A DNA stretch of 64,000 bases from positions 112,233,546 through 112,297,545 of the forward strand of contig CP136068.1 in the NCBI GenBank assembly GCA_032622095.1, written 5' to 3'. The notes under the pieces are model-generated. The model was not told the DNA's origin and made no database searches. It was given only the letters and a program-made list of their open reading frames with translations. Position numbers and translations under genes: made by a program. Each line of letters opens with the position of its first letter. Position 1 is the first letter of the stretch. Below, in pieces: positions 11,241 to 23,807 of the stretch. The DNA is from Siphonodentalium dalli. Lineage: Eukaryota > Mollusca > Scaphopoda > Gadilida > Siphonodentaliidae.

Positions 11241-13558
11241 GATACCTTCGTATTAGTCTGGGTGACTTGCAATACCTGTGCCTTCTCATGTACTTCTGTT
11301 TTGTCCTGGACGGAAATTGCATTGGCTATTAAGCACCTGAGCGCAAACACTGTATATTCAATATTGCATTATTATTTCCCCGACGCAAATCTGAATACAC
11401 TGGTCGTGATGCTCATCTGTTATATTTGAACAGTTTTTATATGTGGTTGTTTGGGTAGCCTTTATTGTCGCGTTGAGCGACTTCTTTTTGCAAGAATACC
11501 GGCACTATAAATCAAAATTATTTTTCTGTGTGGGTGCTGCGTTTCCCGGCGATAAAAATAATATCTGGAAAAAACAGTTGTTTTAAAAACCGGAATATGG
11601 TGGAAGGTAAAAGATATTTTTTTCGATCGGGGGTTAATGTCGTGGCATTGTCTGAAAATCTTATCAAATGAATTTTGTTGCGTAAAACTTGTGTTTATCA
11701 GCCATAGGTGTAGTAATTTTCTTCATTCCTCACAGTGGATCGTGAGACTAATAACATGCATTGTTGTACGATGTAGGTTTTGGAAATTCTGGTAATGCTG
11801 TCAGATGTCAGCATTGTGCTTGTTGTCATGTCGAAATAATTGACAGATTTCTTCAGTTCTGTTCACACAAAAATTACAGAAGATAGCACTGATAATACAG
11901 ACGTACCAAACAAGATTTTTTCCATGTAAATCAGATGATATTGGGTGCGCAAAAAATAGTACTCTTGGGTACCAAATAAACGTGCTGGCACGCTTATTAA
12001 TTTTGGAAGAATATGCTGGCCATCACTATTATTTGGTCATGATATATATAAAAGTGAAAATGCCAGCACTATTAATAATTTTAGGGGTAAATGTAAACCA
12101 GCACGTTTATTCAGCCATCACGTTTATCTGGCACCTGAGGGTACTGATCGAATTTAAATACGAGTAAGGTATAGATAATTCTATATAGTTTTAGAGGATA
12201 TGTAATGAGTCAGAAATTTATACAAAATCTACTAACCGAGTGCTTTATCAAAAGTCGAATCAAATTTAGTGGACAAGGTCAATAATTTCATATAGAGATC
12301 CCTTTGATCACATAATCACATTTTAGCAAGGGAAAACAATATGGAAACAACTTTGGTTAAAAACAATTAATATTGAGTTCCTTAAGTGAACGTTCAGACG
12401 ACCACGATTCATTCGTAAGTGGAAGAATCAGGCCGACGAGATCATGCAGTTTGTTCAGACGATTGTGATGTCGTTGTACATTATGATATCGATATCATTG
12501 CAATGAAGCAGGCCATAAATATATTAGTCATGCAACTTCTGTTTGTATCACTTACATGTACGGTAGAGCCATTACTACCACCACACATGATCGAATGTAT
12601 GATCTGGTTGTTTATTATCTCATGAATGTAGTGGGTTATTATTAACCAAGCCTGAGTATAATTTGTCTGGCATTTTCAGAATTAGATTCGCATAGGATGA
12701 ATTTAGTAATGATTTGTTTAAGACTGTTATACATGTAAATGTTTTCTACAGTCAATGCAATGGTTGTATTGTGTATACGCTTTATTAAAGCATGCATATT
12801 GCGCTTTGATATAACAGATTTTTTATTTTGGCAATCGATTTGACTGCGAGCAACCATTAATATTCGATGGGCTATTATCGACCATTGGCAGCCGATTCCA
12901 ATTATCGGAACATGGCTTGACAGATTGAGAATGTTGTGCAATTTTTGACCACACGACTCACAAACGGTACCCCATATGTTTAAAGTAGAAAAAGGGGGAT
13001 AACTCCACCAAAAAAGTATGACAGACGCCATAATCGCAGGTGCTCAGGTTACCATGGTGGTTGATGTCTCTGCCAAGTTTCACGGAAATTGATAAAAAAA
13101 AACGACTGTCTGAGAAAAACTCCAGACAAATTTGTGTCCACACACAAACGATGGACGAGCTGATTTCACTATACCACCCCAACATTGTTGCAGGGGGTAT
13201 AATGAGCACAATGTATTGAATACCATTAGCATCACAGTTCACAGCAATGTTATGGTTATAATATTTGTGAGTTCATTAGAATGAACATAGCGATTAATTT
13301 CAGTGTTATGAATAGCCAAATATATACAAACAATATAAAAGTAGGAATGTACGATGGACCGCCGGCGGTTCCTAAATAAAGGAATCGAATCGGAAATTAA
13401 AAGTTTCATCAAACTACCAGATAGTGGTTTATAACAATTACAATGGACTATAGTTTTGTGTATAATGCAAAGTAAATCGTGTATATAAAAAAATTGCATG
13501 CAACGTCTCGGTCAGGGCATGATAATTGATTATTCAACTTAGATTCAACGTACAGCAT
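11241..13558. other. non-coding region with scattered small repeats
   Basis: No gene is recognised. It contains the inverted-repeat element at 11958-12145 and, at about 12980-13200, a copy of the degenerate dispersed repeat ('aaaaagggggataactcc'). Confidence 0.45.
11958..12145. mobile_element. small inverted-repeat element
   Basis: The left end AGTACTCTTGGGTACC followed by AATAAACGTGCTGG is matched in reverse complement by CCAGCACGTTTATT and GGCACCTGAGGGTACT at the right. The right arm carries an extra short ATGGCTG-containing segment. It is probably a MITE; no target duplication was resolved. Confidence 0.55.
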
Positions 13559-13559
13559 G

Positions 13560-14590
13560 TATCAACATTCAGTGTTAGGTTTCCCACATTAAAGGTACTC
13601 AATCCGAATTAACGCTCACGAATTACAATATCATTGGCTTCGGGGGTACAAAATATTTAACTTGAGTCGAGGAACCCACCCATTGATATCGATATTTTAA
13701 ATCTAGTATTTTAATTATAAGTGGCCCAGTAAACTGTCGGCGAGAAGAACGTATCTGACAAGATAGCGGATGAAGATCGATAACTCTCAAATCGAGTGGC
13801 TTTTTGTGTCAGATATTTGACAACCAATAAAATTTTGTTGAAAAAATCTTTTGATAAATAACAGGTTTTGGGCAATTTTATAGTTGACTGTGGTTCTAAA
13901 GCATTGTTTTAGGCAATTAATCTTTTCTGATAACTGAAATGGCATTTAAAAATGGTGTTGTTGTTGGAATCTGATGATATGGGGACCGTCGAATCGGATT
14001 GAGTACCTTTAATTCAACATTAGATAACATCTCGATATTCAACATTAGGTTTCCAACTTTATTTCAACATTGATTCATTGTTGAACGATTGTCCAAATTT
14101 AAACTGTTAGATTTCTAACATTATTTCAATGTTGATCGAACATCACAAAACTTGACAAAAGTGAACATTAGCTTTCAAACGTAATCCCAATGTCGATTCA
14201 ACGCTAAATTAATGTCCAGAAATTAAACATTAGGCTTCCAGCGTTATTTCAACGCTGAGCGAACATAAAACAAAATCAACATTAGGATTCCAATGCTATT
14301 TCAAAATCGAGTGATCGTCCCAATATTCAACATTAGTTTTCCAAAATATCCCATTTTCAATTCAATGTTGTTGATCATATCGAGCGAACATAACAACAAA
14401 AATATTTTTTTATTCCAATATTATTTTAACGTTGAGCGAATGTCAAAAAATTCAACGTTAGCTTCCCAATATTATTCCAATGTTCAAAGTTGGTTTTTCA
14501 ATGTTGTCTCAAATGTATATTCTAATATTTCTATGTTCACTTCAACGAGCAAACTGGACCAATCGCCAACGTTATTTCAAATTCAACGTT
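13560..14590 (+). repeat. degenerate CAACATT/CAACGTT repeat array
   Basis: Repeated words TTCAACATTAG, TTTCCAAC, TTATTTCAA and TTGAGCGAACAT recur at roughly 55-65-bp spacing, strongly diverged. The array is interrupted by the TTAA element at 13593-14008. Confidence 0.8.
13593..14008. mobile_element. TTAA-flanked MITE, complete copy
   Basis: Terminal inverted repeats AGGTACTCAATCCGA / TCGGATTGAGTACCT are bounded by TTAA at 13589-13592 and 14009-14012. It splits the CAACATT repeat array, which marks it as an insertion. The TTAA target suggests piggyBac- or Kolobok-type mobilisation (inference). Partial relatives lie at 8627-8905 and 54441-54870. Confidence 0.85.
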
Positions 14591-14599
14591 GAAACAAAA

Positions 14600-15357
14600 T
14601 TTGAGACAACCGTTTACTTTAGTCTTTACATTGGATCAACATAGGGATGCTATCTGGCCTGGTGAGGCCATTTGGCATGATTTTGGGAAACATTGGGACA
14701 TAAATATTATACAGACTGGAATCAGTAGGCCCTATAGCTGATTTCACCTATTGTCGCGGATATTTTTAAAATTACAACTATAGTGGAATTATGTTTATAT
14801 GATTACAGTTACCAGTAGGCTACAATGTGAACACAGAACATATAGATATACGTCAATATAGAAACAAAAGCGACATGAGCGCAAATATTACCTCTTCTTG
14901 TCACAGATTCAAATTTCAAAGAGCACCATGCAGCCTGGAGATTCAATTGAATTGGGAATTTGGTGACGTCTTAATGTCGTATCAATAATTGGTAAATTCG
15001 TTACCAACTTACCGGATGTACCTAGGATTATAAATAACCATGACTTGTCACACAGAAGTTATACATTTTACGCCATTCAAATTTTAGTCTAGCTGGATTG
15101 ACAGAAACAGTACTTGTGCCTTTTCTCGACTCGACTGGGAAGCCGCCATTTGAATAGGTTGTCACGTGCAGTTATAGAACCAATCACGAATAGACATCGC
15201 TTAACTATCCGCGTTCCATCGTGTAACTACTTGTCCAGTAGCAAAAATAGCATATTTAAGTAGCTTATAATGCTATAAAAGTCGTTGGAATATGCTAACC
15301 ACCCAAATTTAGCTACTCGAGATTTAGTGTGTAGGTAGAATAACAGTTATGAAATCT
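14600..15357. other. non-coding, nothing recognised
   Basis: Ordinary AT-rich sequence between the CAACATT array and the L1-like fragment. Confidence 0.4.
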
Positions 15358-15810
15358 AATCACACTTATTTATAACTCTCCCAAGTCCAGATACATCCTT
15401 TTTGAAAACCCTAAATAACTGTATATATAATTTCATTTGGAATTCCAAATGCGATAAAATAAAAAGAGAACAATTATTTGCTGACCATATGTACGGAGCT
15501 TTGAAGATGATTAATGTTGAAAACTTTGATAGCGCCATGAAAAGTACCAGAATACGACGCTTGATTTGCAAACATTCGAAGGGGGCTGCACTATGCAATA
15601 CCACACCTCTCTTAAATGACCCAATCTTGTTTACATACCACTCAAATTATATTGTAATGCAAACAGACAAGTTCACAAATCCATTCTGGAGAGATGTTTT
15701 TGGAGCATGGTGTAAATTTATGCGATTAAATAATTCAAATAATACTACTATATATTGCCTCAACTACATCTGGAATAATCCGAACATGAAAATCGGAGGT
15801 TCGTTGATCA
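15358..15810 (+). pseudogene. L1-like LINE fragment, C-terminal part of the RT protein
   Basis: An open stretch after a stop reads LPSPD..FLKTLNN, FIWNSKCDKIKREQLF, GALKMINVENF, then FWRDVFGAWCKF and IWNNPNMKIG. This order (FIW.gK.dKIKr, GGLkm, then W..vf.aW, iW.N..i.ig) is typical of the region downstream of the reverse transcriptase in L1/Tx1-type LINEs. The RT itself is absent and the fragment is cut off at about 15815, where another repeat begins, so it is a dead 5'-truncated copy. It is a different LINE type from the one at 712-4116. Confidence 0.7.
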
Positions 15811-15815
15811 ACTTT

Positions 15816-16310
15816 AAAGGCACGGGTGGCGTTCATTGCAGCAATATTCATATTTGTTCAAATCGCCATCAACAGAAGGAATATTAAAATATATATAGCT
15901 TTGTTCATATGCCAAACATAATAAGCGCGTAAATAGTATATTGTCGTCAAGACATACGATAGTGTACGTAAACAAGAGCCTGCTTGTGTTACAGAAGTTT
16001 TGCTTCTGTTTACATAACACAGCGCAATTCTATTGGTTAATCACACACAAATGATATAAACGCTCTTTATTATTTCCATATCAGGAAAACAGTAACAAAT
16101 TACACTCTTTATGTTTACCATGTCCGGATCTAAACAAAAGCCAGGTTCTGTAACGTTTTTTGCTTTTGTTTACATAACAAAGGAAACACATTTGACAATA
16201 ACATACTGTTTATGCCACATTTCTGATTGGTATAAGAACAAGGTCTGTCTATATTTTACTATTTTTTCTGTTTATGGTGGTTTTTGACGGAGGTGAATAT
16301 TTTAACAGCA
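15816..16310 (-). repeat. dispersed repeat, copy 1 (inverted partner at 35170-35690)
   Basis: From AAGGCACGG to GACGGAGGTGAATATTT the sequence is a diverged reverse complement of 35170-35690. Shared landmarks are CATCAACAGAAGGAATATT, the CGTACACTATCG-type block, AACGCTCTTTATTATTTCC and GATCTAAACAAAAGCCAGG. It encodes nothing recognisable and is likely a non-autonomous element. Confidence 0.75.
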
Positions 16311-16379
16311 TACCCACCGCCAACGCCGTCCGTATCTTTAAATCGTGGAAAGTTGCAGGAATACATTTATTAATTATCT

Positions 16380-16703
16380 ATTCCAATCAGATAATAAATT
16401 GCATACCTCATACACATTATACTCTAAAGGGAGTTATGTTATGAGAAGAGAGTGACTTTCACCTCGGTTATCTTGGTTTATGTAATACATTTCCGGTGTT
16501 GACATTCTTACTAGTTGTCCAAAAAAAGTTTGGACACGCGACATGCTAATAGATAATAAATGCCATACCCCATACATAGTATACTGTAAAGGGAGTGATG
16601 TTATGAGAAGAGATTGATGTTATCTCAGTTTATGTAATACAATCCCATTGTTCTCAATAGTCGTCAACAAAAGCTTGGACATGCGACATGCTAATTAATT
16701 ATA
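16380..16703 (+). repeat. tandem duplication of about 160 bp
   Basis: Two diverged direct copies, each running from AGATAATAAAT..GCATACC through AAAGGGAGT.ATGTTATGAG to TTGGACA.GCGACATGCTAAT. Confidence 0.8.
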
Positions 16704-17466
16704 CCCCTTCAGATTGGATGCGCAATTTCCGACGGAATGCCGAGGTGTTTGCACTTCCATTAGTTTGACTTGATTGTTATTATTGTGGGTTTGGAGGCGA
16801 CAGTTAGTACCGGCGGACACTCGAATTTACGAACCACGAAAACGTCAAAAATGGCTAACCATGAAAATTTAAATCAACGAAAATATGTATAGCCATTCAC
16901 AGTATGCAACGTTCAACATCCGCGTCGATTTCATAACAATCAACAATCTAAAGCGTCAGATTTTCTCATTGTCAAGTTCTCTTAATCAACCCTTAATCCG
17001 TATACCTTGTCCGTGCCTACCCAACATCTTGCTTCGATACTCCGTGACGTAAAAGGCGGGAAATTATTGTAACCTTTTCCAACTAGTGTTCAAACAATAT
17101 ATATAGGACAAAATACACGCAAACACAGCTTATCTTTAATTTAAGTATGAATGCGTGAGATATCTGCAAACCTTAAATATTATACATCATCGGCCACTTT
17201 AACTGTTTAATAAGGGTAATTTAAAGTTAATCTGAAGACAAAAATATATTGTTTTTTTTTACCACCATTGTTGTGGCTAAAGAAAGTTTTTATTCGGGCA
17301 AAATTATGTCAAGGTAGTGCCTAGTGTTGCTGATTCGTCTTGTTTTTTGTTTGTTGAATGGTGTTTGTTAAAATTGTCCGAACAATTATATAGATATTTT
17401 CTAATTGAATGTCACATGTAAGAGAGTAAGCCAGGGCATGGGAGAGCGAAACTCTTGCATGTTTTG
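16704..17466. other. non-coding, nothing recognised
   Basis: Unique-looking AT-rich sequence up to the edge of the minisatellite. Confidence 0.4.
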
Positions 17467-19425
17467 GGTTGAGAGCATGAATGCGTGCGTGTATTTTGAG
17501 AGCATGAATGCGTGCGTGTATTTTGAGAGCATGAATGCGTGCGTGTATTTTGAGAGCATGAATGCGTGCGTGTATTTTGAGAGCACGAATGCGTGCGTGT
17601 ATTTTGAGAGCATGAATGCGTGCGTGTATTTTGAGAGCATGAATGCGTGCGTGTATTTTGAGAGCACGAATGCGTGCGTGTATTTTGAGAGCATGAATGC
17701 GTGCTTGTATTTTGAGAGCATGAATGCGTGCGTGCAGCTGTATTTTGAGAGCATGAATGCGTGCGTGTATTTTGAGAGCACGAATGCGTGCGTGTATTTT
17801 GAGAGCATGAATGCGTGCGTGTATTTTGAGAGCATGAATGCGTGCGTGTATTTTGAGAGCACGAATGCGTGCGTGTATTTTGAGAGCATGAATGCGTGCT
17901 TGTATTTTGAGAGCATGAATGCGTGCGTGTATTTTGAGAGCATGAATGCGTGCTTGTATTTTGAGAGCATGAATGCGTGCGTGTATTTTGAGAGCATGAA
18001 TGCGTGCGTGTATTTTGAGAGCATGAATGCGTGCTTGTATTTTGAGAGCATGAATGCGTGCTTGTATTTTGAGAGCATGAATGCGTGCCGTGTATTTTGA
18101 GAGCATGAATGCGTGCGTGTATTTTGAGAGCATGAATGCGTGCGTGTATTTTGAGAGCATGAATGCGTGCGTGTATTTTGAGAGCATGAATGCGTGCTTG
18201 TATTTTGAGAGCATGAATGCGTGCAGCTGTATTTTGAGAGCATGAATGCGTGCGTGTATTTTGAGAGCATGAATGCGTGCGTGTATTTTGAGAGCATGAA
18301 TGCGTGCGTGTATTTTGAGAGCATGAATGCGTGCGTGTATTTTGAGAGCATGAATGCGTGCTTGTATTTTGAGAGCATGAATGCGTGCCGTGTATTTTGA
18401 GAGCATGAATGCGTGCGTGTATTTTGAGAGCATGAATGCGTGCGTGTATTTTGAGAGCATGAATGCGTGCGTGTATTTTGAGAGCATGATTGCGTGCTTG
18501 TATTTTGAGAGCATGAATGCGTGCAGCTGTATTTTGAGAGCATGAATGCGTGCGTGTATTTTGAGAGCATGAATGCGTGCGTGTATTTTGAGAGCATGAA
18601 TGCGTGCGTGTATTTTGAGAGCATGAATGCGTGCGTGTATTTTGAGAGCACGAATGCGTGCGTGTATTTTGAGAGCATGAATGCGTGCGTGTATTTTGAG
18701 AGCACGAATGCGTGCGTGTATTTTGAGAGCATGAATGCGTGCGTGTATTTTGAGAGCACGAATGCGTGCGTGTATTTTGAGAGCATGAATGCGTGCGTGT
18801 ATTTTGAGAGCATGAATGCGTGCGTGTATTTTGAGAGCACGAATGCGTGCTTGTATTTTGAGAGCATGAATGCGTGCCGTGTATTTTGAGAGCATGAATG
18901 CGTGCGTGTATTTTGAGAGCATGAATGCGTGCGTGTATTTTGAGAGCATGAATGCGTGCGTGTATTTTGAGAGCATGAATGCGTGTATTTTGAGAGCATG
19001 AATGCGTGCTTGTATTTTGAGAGCATGAATGCGTGCCGTGTATTTTGAGAGCATGAATGCGTGCGTGTATTTTGAGAGCATGAATGCGTGCGTGTATTTT
19101 GAGAGCATGAATGCGTGCGTGTATTTTGAGAGCATGAATGCGTGCTTGTATTTTGAGAGCATGAATGCGTGCAGCTGTATTTTGAGAGCATGAATGCGTG
19201 CGTGTATTTTGAGAGCATGATTGCGTGCGTGTATTTTGAGAGCATGAATGCGTGCGTGTATTTTGAGAGCATGAATGCGTGCGTGTATTTTGAGAGCATG
19301 AATGCGTGCGTGTATTTTGAGAGCATGAATCCGTGCTTGTATTTTGAGAGCATGAATGCGTGCGTGTATTTTGAGAGCATGAATGCGTGCGTGTATTTTG
19401 AGAGCATGAATGCGTGCGTGTATTT
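17467..19425 (+). repeat. 27-bp minisatellite, about 72 copies, with higher-order repeats
   Basis: The unit is GAGAGCATGAATGCGTGCG plus TGTATTTT. Single-base variants are GCACGAATG, GCGTGCTTG and GATTGCG. Two length variants exist: a 28-bp unit with GCGTGCCGTG (near 18088, 18388, 18877, 19036) and a longer unit with GCAGCTG (near 17733, 18223, 18523, 19171). Nearly every length variant follows a GCTTG unit. Because 27 is divisible by 3, long frames of 9-residue repeats open on both strands; I do not call them genes. There is no start context, signal peptide or unique flanking domain. Confidence 0.95.
18061..18660 (+). repeat. 300-bp higher-order repeat inside the minisatellite (two copies)
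   Basis: Positions 18061-18360 and 18361-18660 differ at only two bases (18490 and one C/T near 18651). Each copy has nine 27-bp units, one 28-bp unit and one 29-bp unit (300 bp). A third, partial copy (CCGTG to CAGCTG spacing of 135 bp) lies at about 19010-19180. Confidence 0.9.
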
Positions 19426-21253
19426 GTTATCTTCCTCCCTTGTTATTCTTTGTTCTCAATAACAAATTAAAAAAAGATTTTACGTTCAGCATTGATAATT
19501 CTATCATCCAGACAACCCAAATGTTTTGAATTCTAAGTTGAAAAAGGGGCATAACTCCGGCTGATAACTCCGTCAACAATCATCAAGTCGTGATCAAAAT
19601 CGCACTTCACCTGTGTCTCAAATTAATGTGATCGACGTACCAAATTTAAATACAATGTGTTGAAATTTTCTCAAGTTATCATTCGGACAATATAAACAAC
19701 TGCGAATTCTAAGTCGAAAAAGGGATATAACTCCCTCAACAAACATTGAACCGTGACCTAATTCGATTTTGACATTAAATAAATACAAAATCCCATACTA
19801 TAGAATTATGATTCATGTAAAAAAGTTGAATTTATGATCCGGACAACAGGGATGGACGACGTACATACGGACGGACATGGTGATTATAATAGTCCTCCGA
19901 ATTTGTTCGGAGAACCATAACTGATTCCATCAAGAGTACTCTATTCCCATAAATTGTCACCAAACGAAGTGTTCAACATCACTTTAACCTGGACGACGCC
20001 GGGCCACCCGGCTAGTAGCTTATATGCGGAGGCCTTCTCCGGTTATCGTCTGACCGATCCCACAATGAGAGTGCATGATTTTAATGGGATTTCAGATCAT
20101 TTCAGATTCAGTTAGGCTTTGTTTATTTTTGTCGCGCATCAATTCGCGTTGTGGACTTGTTCGATAGTTGTACGTGTCATAAATCAAACTCCACGCAGGG
20201 TTTACCTCCCTTGATAACTCGTTAAGACCGCTATTACCGGCGACATTTTACCCACATTCGGTGGACTTCCGCGATGTTATGATACATACATATACTAAGC
20301 GAACAGACCAACATGCAGCCCTTGTTAAGCACTCAAAATATCCACCAAAATTTGTGTAAATTTTTAACCTTAAGTTTGAAAAGTCCCACTAAAACCGAAG
20401 AACTATATTTCGAAATGGTGTAATTCGGTTTTCTGATTATGCTATCATCACAAAAGTCTAAACGCACGTGTACGACATTGTCACAACTCGCATGGTAAGT
20501 CAAACACAAGAGTTCTAATTTGCTGCTATTTTGAAGAGTAGCTTGCGAAAATAGTCAACAAAACTACCGCTCTGGTTTTCCATTCTGTCATTATGTTCTA
20601 GTGCGGGAATTGTTCTCAAAGCACATAGAAAATTTGACTTTGGAGCGATCGGATTTCGCCATTTTTGCTGGAAAACCCCATGCTAAATATAGAAACACAA
20701 ACTATAGTACCCAGCCGGTGACCGAGTCAGAAAGAAAGTATGACTGGTGTGCTCTGGTAGAGATTGGTGATAAATAATGTTATGTTCCATGGAATGCACT
20801 ATTTAAGTGGGAGTAAGAGACAGAGAAGTACATTTTTGATAATTTTATAATAAAATAATTTGTTTTTCGGGTTTCATGCTATTCGATTAATACAATTACG
20901 TGTATTCGCAGTGCTCACGTGAATCAGATTACTAAAGTTGGCAACAGCAACATGCCTTATAAGTTTCAGGTACGTGTAACTGAATCTCGCCAATGGGTAT
21001 GTTCCGCTTGTGACTTGTAGTTTGTCGCTTGTAGCGTGTACGATAAACAATAGAATATCACGAAGTCAAAAATGAGTAGGAGAGAACGCAAACAAATAAT
21101 ATTTTTGCAATTGCAATGCACACCTCGCTGCAGAAGGGATATATATGTAGATGTTTAAAGAACTTCATACTGTCAATCATCATAGTTTATTCAATTTACA
21201 ACTAACTGTGACATATTTCCAATCAGAATGACATGCATATGGTTGGGTAGTCC
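19426..21253. other. non-coding region with a degenerate dispersed repeat
   Basis: Positions of about 19540-19900 hold two copies of the 'aattctaagt(t/c)gaaaaagg' repeat, followed by 'ggacggacatgg..gtcctccgaatttgttcgg'. The rest shows no gene or repeat I can name. Confidence 0.45.
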
Positions 21254-21348
21254 AAGTCTTCTCGTACTAAAACTAGCTAAGATTTTGGGATGGAGATGCT
21301 AGTGTTTAGTCCGAGTTCCAGGCCCATGCATTTCTATGACACGAGTTA
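21254..21348 (+). repeat. left inverted repeat of the DIRS/Ngaro-like element
   Basis: Begins AAGTCTTCTCGTACTAAAAC and matches the reverse complement of 28596-28690 with one visible mismatch (near the inner end). Confidence 0.9.
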
Positions 21349-21881
21349 CGCCCAGGATCTGTGGCGGGAATCTGTGGTGTATTTTACTCGATTTACCTAA
21401 CAAAGCAATACATGATGTTATATACATCGGAAAGAGTGACATCTTATGGTCATAATGGGTTGCTTTTATGATTTCTTAAAAGCGGTAATGTTCTGGAAAA
21501 ATGAGAACGCAATCCATCTTTCTGAAGTTCGAACATGTGCACGACTCCCGAGGCTTTGCGTATCGGGGCTTTCCATTAGTCAGTTATTTTAGTTCATCAT
21601 TTCCAATCCAATCAGAATCGGCTATACGTCATAGCTCCTCTTTACAACAAAGACGTTGATTGGTCGTTTTTGTTGATAGTAGTTACGTTTGACTTCCGTC
21701 CTAATTACAGGTAATAATTCATTCGAATTTTGAGCGACAAAGCGCGCGAATCATTTCTTTAGCTCTAGAAATTTTCTCTTTGATATGGCAGCGCCATTTT
21801 GACTTTATATAATTGATCATTGAATTTATAAGTCTCCGACTTTTATTTGAATTTCATTGAAATTTCATTTCAATATTTGAT
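21349..21881 (+). promoter_or_regulatory. leader of the DIRS/Ngaro-like element
   Basis: Non-coding region between the left repeat and the gag start. The motif CCATTAGTCA at about 21573 is the complement of TGACTAATGG just outside the right repeat, possibly chance. No promoter motif is proven. Confidence 0.3.
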
Positions 21882-23045
21882 ATGGCTATCTATCGATCAA
21901 TAAGATCAGCCAAAAAACACGACTACCGAGTGTTAGACAGTGTCGGCTTCAATCGTGAGAATTTAGAGGAAGATTCTGAATCAGACGAGGCTGCTGAAAC
22001 AAAGCCGAAGCTATACACAGAAAACGAATCTGATGACGCCGAAAGGGGGAACAACCTTAGTCAGCTGGAAAAGTCTATGGTCGACCTACAAAATGATTAT
22101 GAGCGTCTGGTGACAGAAAGAAAAATTATAAATGCACAGCAAAGAAACGATGAGCTGAGGCAGAAGGTAGACCGTGAAAAAATGGAAATGCTGCAGCAAA
22201 GGGAAGGACTTCCCAGAAGACAGACAGGTAGGGCCTTTACAATCGACTCACTCAGAAAGGATGTTAAATCCAAGCAAAAAGCACAAACATTGCTTAAAGA
22301 ATTTGAAGTATTCGATCTCAATGAAAATGACTATTCAGACTCAGATACCGGTAGTGTCAGTGATAGAAGTATTCAGAGCTCATCACTAATTCGAAGAAAA
22401 AGAGTGTTAAAGTCTGGTTTGGCAGTTGGAGCCAAACCAAAAATCAAATTCCCTCAAAAATGCCCACACACAATGCTACAGCTTGAATTTGTAACAAGAG
22501 ACATAGAGTTTACTAAACTAACTTTCAATCAGTTTGTAGCAGGGGAGCTAGAGATCATCGCATCCGATACCAGCCAAGTTGAGATTGAGGGCAGATTGAA
22601 ACTTTTGAAGAAACTCTCATATTATTATGAAATTTACGAGTGGAAAGCGCTTCTGCAATTATATGCTGCTTGGATTCGAAGAATCGAATATGGGCATAAT
22701 AATTGGGGTGACAATCCAGCAGAAATTGAAACCGCCTTACTGGCTGGGTGCACTAGGAGCAAAGCACCTAGAAGGTTCCCACCACACCTGAGCACTCAAC
22801 CAGTTCCTCAAATTTCTGGCACACAAACCAGGAACAATGTCAATGTGACCAATATTAACTATAAATGGTTCTGCCCAGATTTTCAGCGCCAAAAATGCTT
22901 TGAACAATCTCCACATCCCAAGTCCTTTAATGGTACTTTGAAAACAGTGCATCATTTTTGTGCAACTTGTTACTCTAAGGACAGGCAGTCCCAACTGCCT
23001 CATCCAGAAAGCTCTTCTGCCTGTCCCTACTTTAACCAGAAGTGA
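21882..23045 (+). CDS. gag-like protein of the DIRS/Ngaro-like element
   Basis: A 387-residue protein. Residues of about 60-110 (LSQLEKSMVDLQNDYERLV..) look like a charged coiled coil. The C-terminal 60 residues carry a Cys/His array: WFCPDFQRQKCF, HHFCATCYSK, then SSACPYF, similar to the terminal Cys-rich segments of DIRS/Ngaro ORF1 proteins. It presumably packages the element RNA. The start at 21882 is the first Met after the leader. The stop is TGA followed by C (23043-23045), and the same frame stays open after it through to the pol region, so gag and pol are separated by a single stop codon with no frame shift. Confidence 0.75.
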   Translation: MAIYRSIRSAKKHDYRVLDSVGFNRENLEEDSESDEAAETKPKLYTENESDDAERGNNLSQLEKSMVDLQNDYERLVTERKIINAQQRNDELRQKVDREKMEMLQQREGLPRRQTGRAFTIDSLRKDVKSKQKAQTLLKEFEVFDLNENDYSDSDTGSVSDRSIQSSSLIRRKRVLKSGLAVGAKPKIKFPQKCPHTMLQLEFVTRDIEFTKLTFNQFVAGELEIIASDTSQVEIEGRLKLLKKLSYYYEIYEWKALLQLYAAWIRRIEYGHNNWGDNPAEIETALLAGCTRSKAPRRFPPHLSTQPVPQISGTQTRNNVNVTNINYKWFCPDFQRQKCFEQSPHPKSFNGTLKTVHHFCATCYSKDRQSQLPHPESSSACPYFNQK

Positions 23046-23075
23046 CTGGAATCAAAGTCCTTAGGGCAGCCGGTT

Positions 23076-23567
23076 GCAACAATAAATGACTCACATAATG
23101 ATTGGCCATTAGAGACTAGCAATGGTAAAATTGATCATACATTTCAACCGATAATTCCAATGATGGCTTCTGCTGATCAATCAGATAATTCTGAATTTGA
23201 GACCGACATTCATTTATATGATAATATGAGTGACACAAATGAGTGTCGGTTTGAAATTGAAAATGTGTTATCTCCGGCATCCAAATTGTCTGATCATATT
23301 GCAACAATAAATGACTCGCATCATAATAAGAAATTCATGCCCGATAACAAGTTGGTTGTAAACAATACAAAATACATTGAATGGAAAAGTGATCCTAACT
23401 TTGATTGGTCAGTAGAGACTAGCAATCCAATGATGGCTTCTGCTGATCAGTCAAATAATTCTGGATTTGAGACCGACATTCATTTATATGATAATTTGAG
23501 TGACACGAATGAATGTCGGTTTGAAATTGAAAATGTGTTATCTCCGGCATCCAAATTGTCTGATCAT
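23076..23567 (+). repeat. imperfect in-frame duplication (about 225-270 bp)
   Basis: GCAACAATAAATGACTC, GATTGG..AGAGACTAGCAAT and the MMASADQS..SDHI coding block occur twice; the second MMASAD block starts 270 bp after the first (23160 and 23430). Both copies keep the frame. Confidence 0.8.
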
Positions 23568-23807
23568 ATTAATTATATTATAGATAATAGTAGCACATAT
23601 GAATGCCAAACTCATGTATCATCAAATGAACAAGATAATTTGAATAAATCTTCAACCAGGGCTAACAGACAAGCTTCAAGCATTGATCCTGGCATATCTA
23701 CTGCTCTAAGTACATCAACTGAATATTTGGTTGAGGCCAATCGCCTTATCATCGAATCGGGCCTACCAAATTTTAAAGGGTGTAAGATTCCAATTTATTC
23801 TAGACTC

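Noticed and set aside
17467-19425. CRISPR-like array
   Set aside because: Units are contiguous without unique spacers, and the window is eukaryotic.
17321-19462. Very long open frames (over 600 residues) across the minisatellite
   Set aside because: They arise because the 27-bp unit is a multiple of three and lacks stops on both strands; no domain, start context or flanking coding sequence.
22097-22321. Minus-strand frame opposite the gag-like gene
   Set aside because: Shadow of the plus-strand coding sequence.
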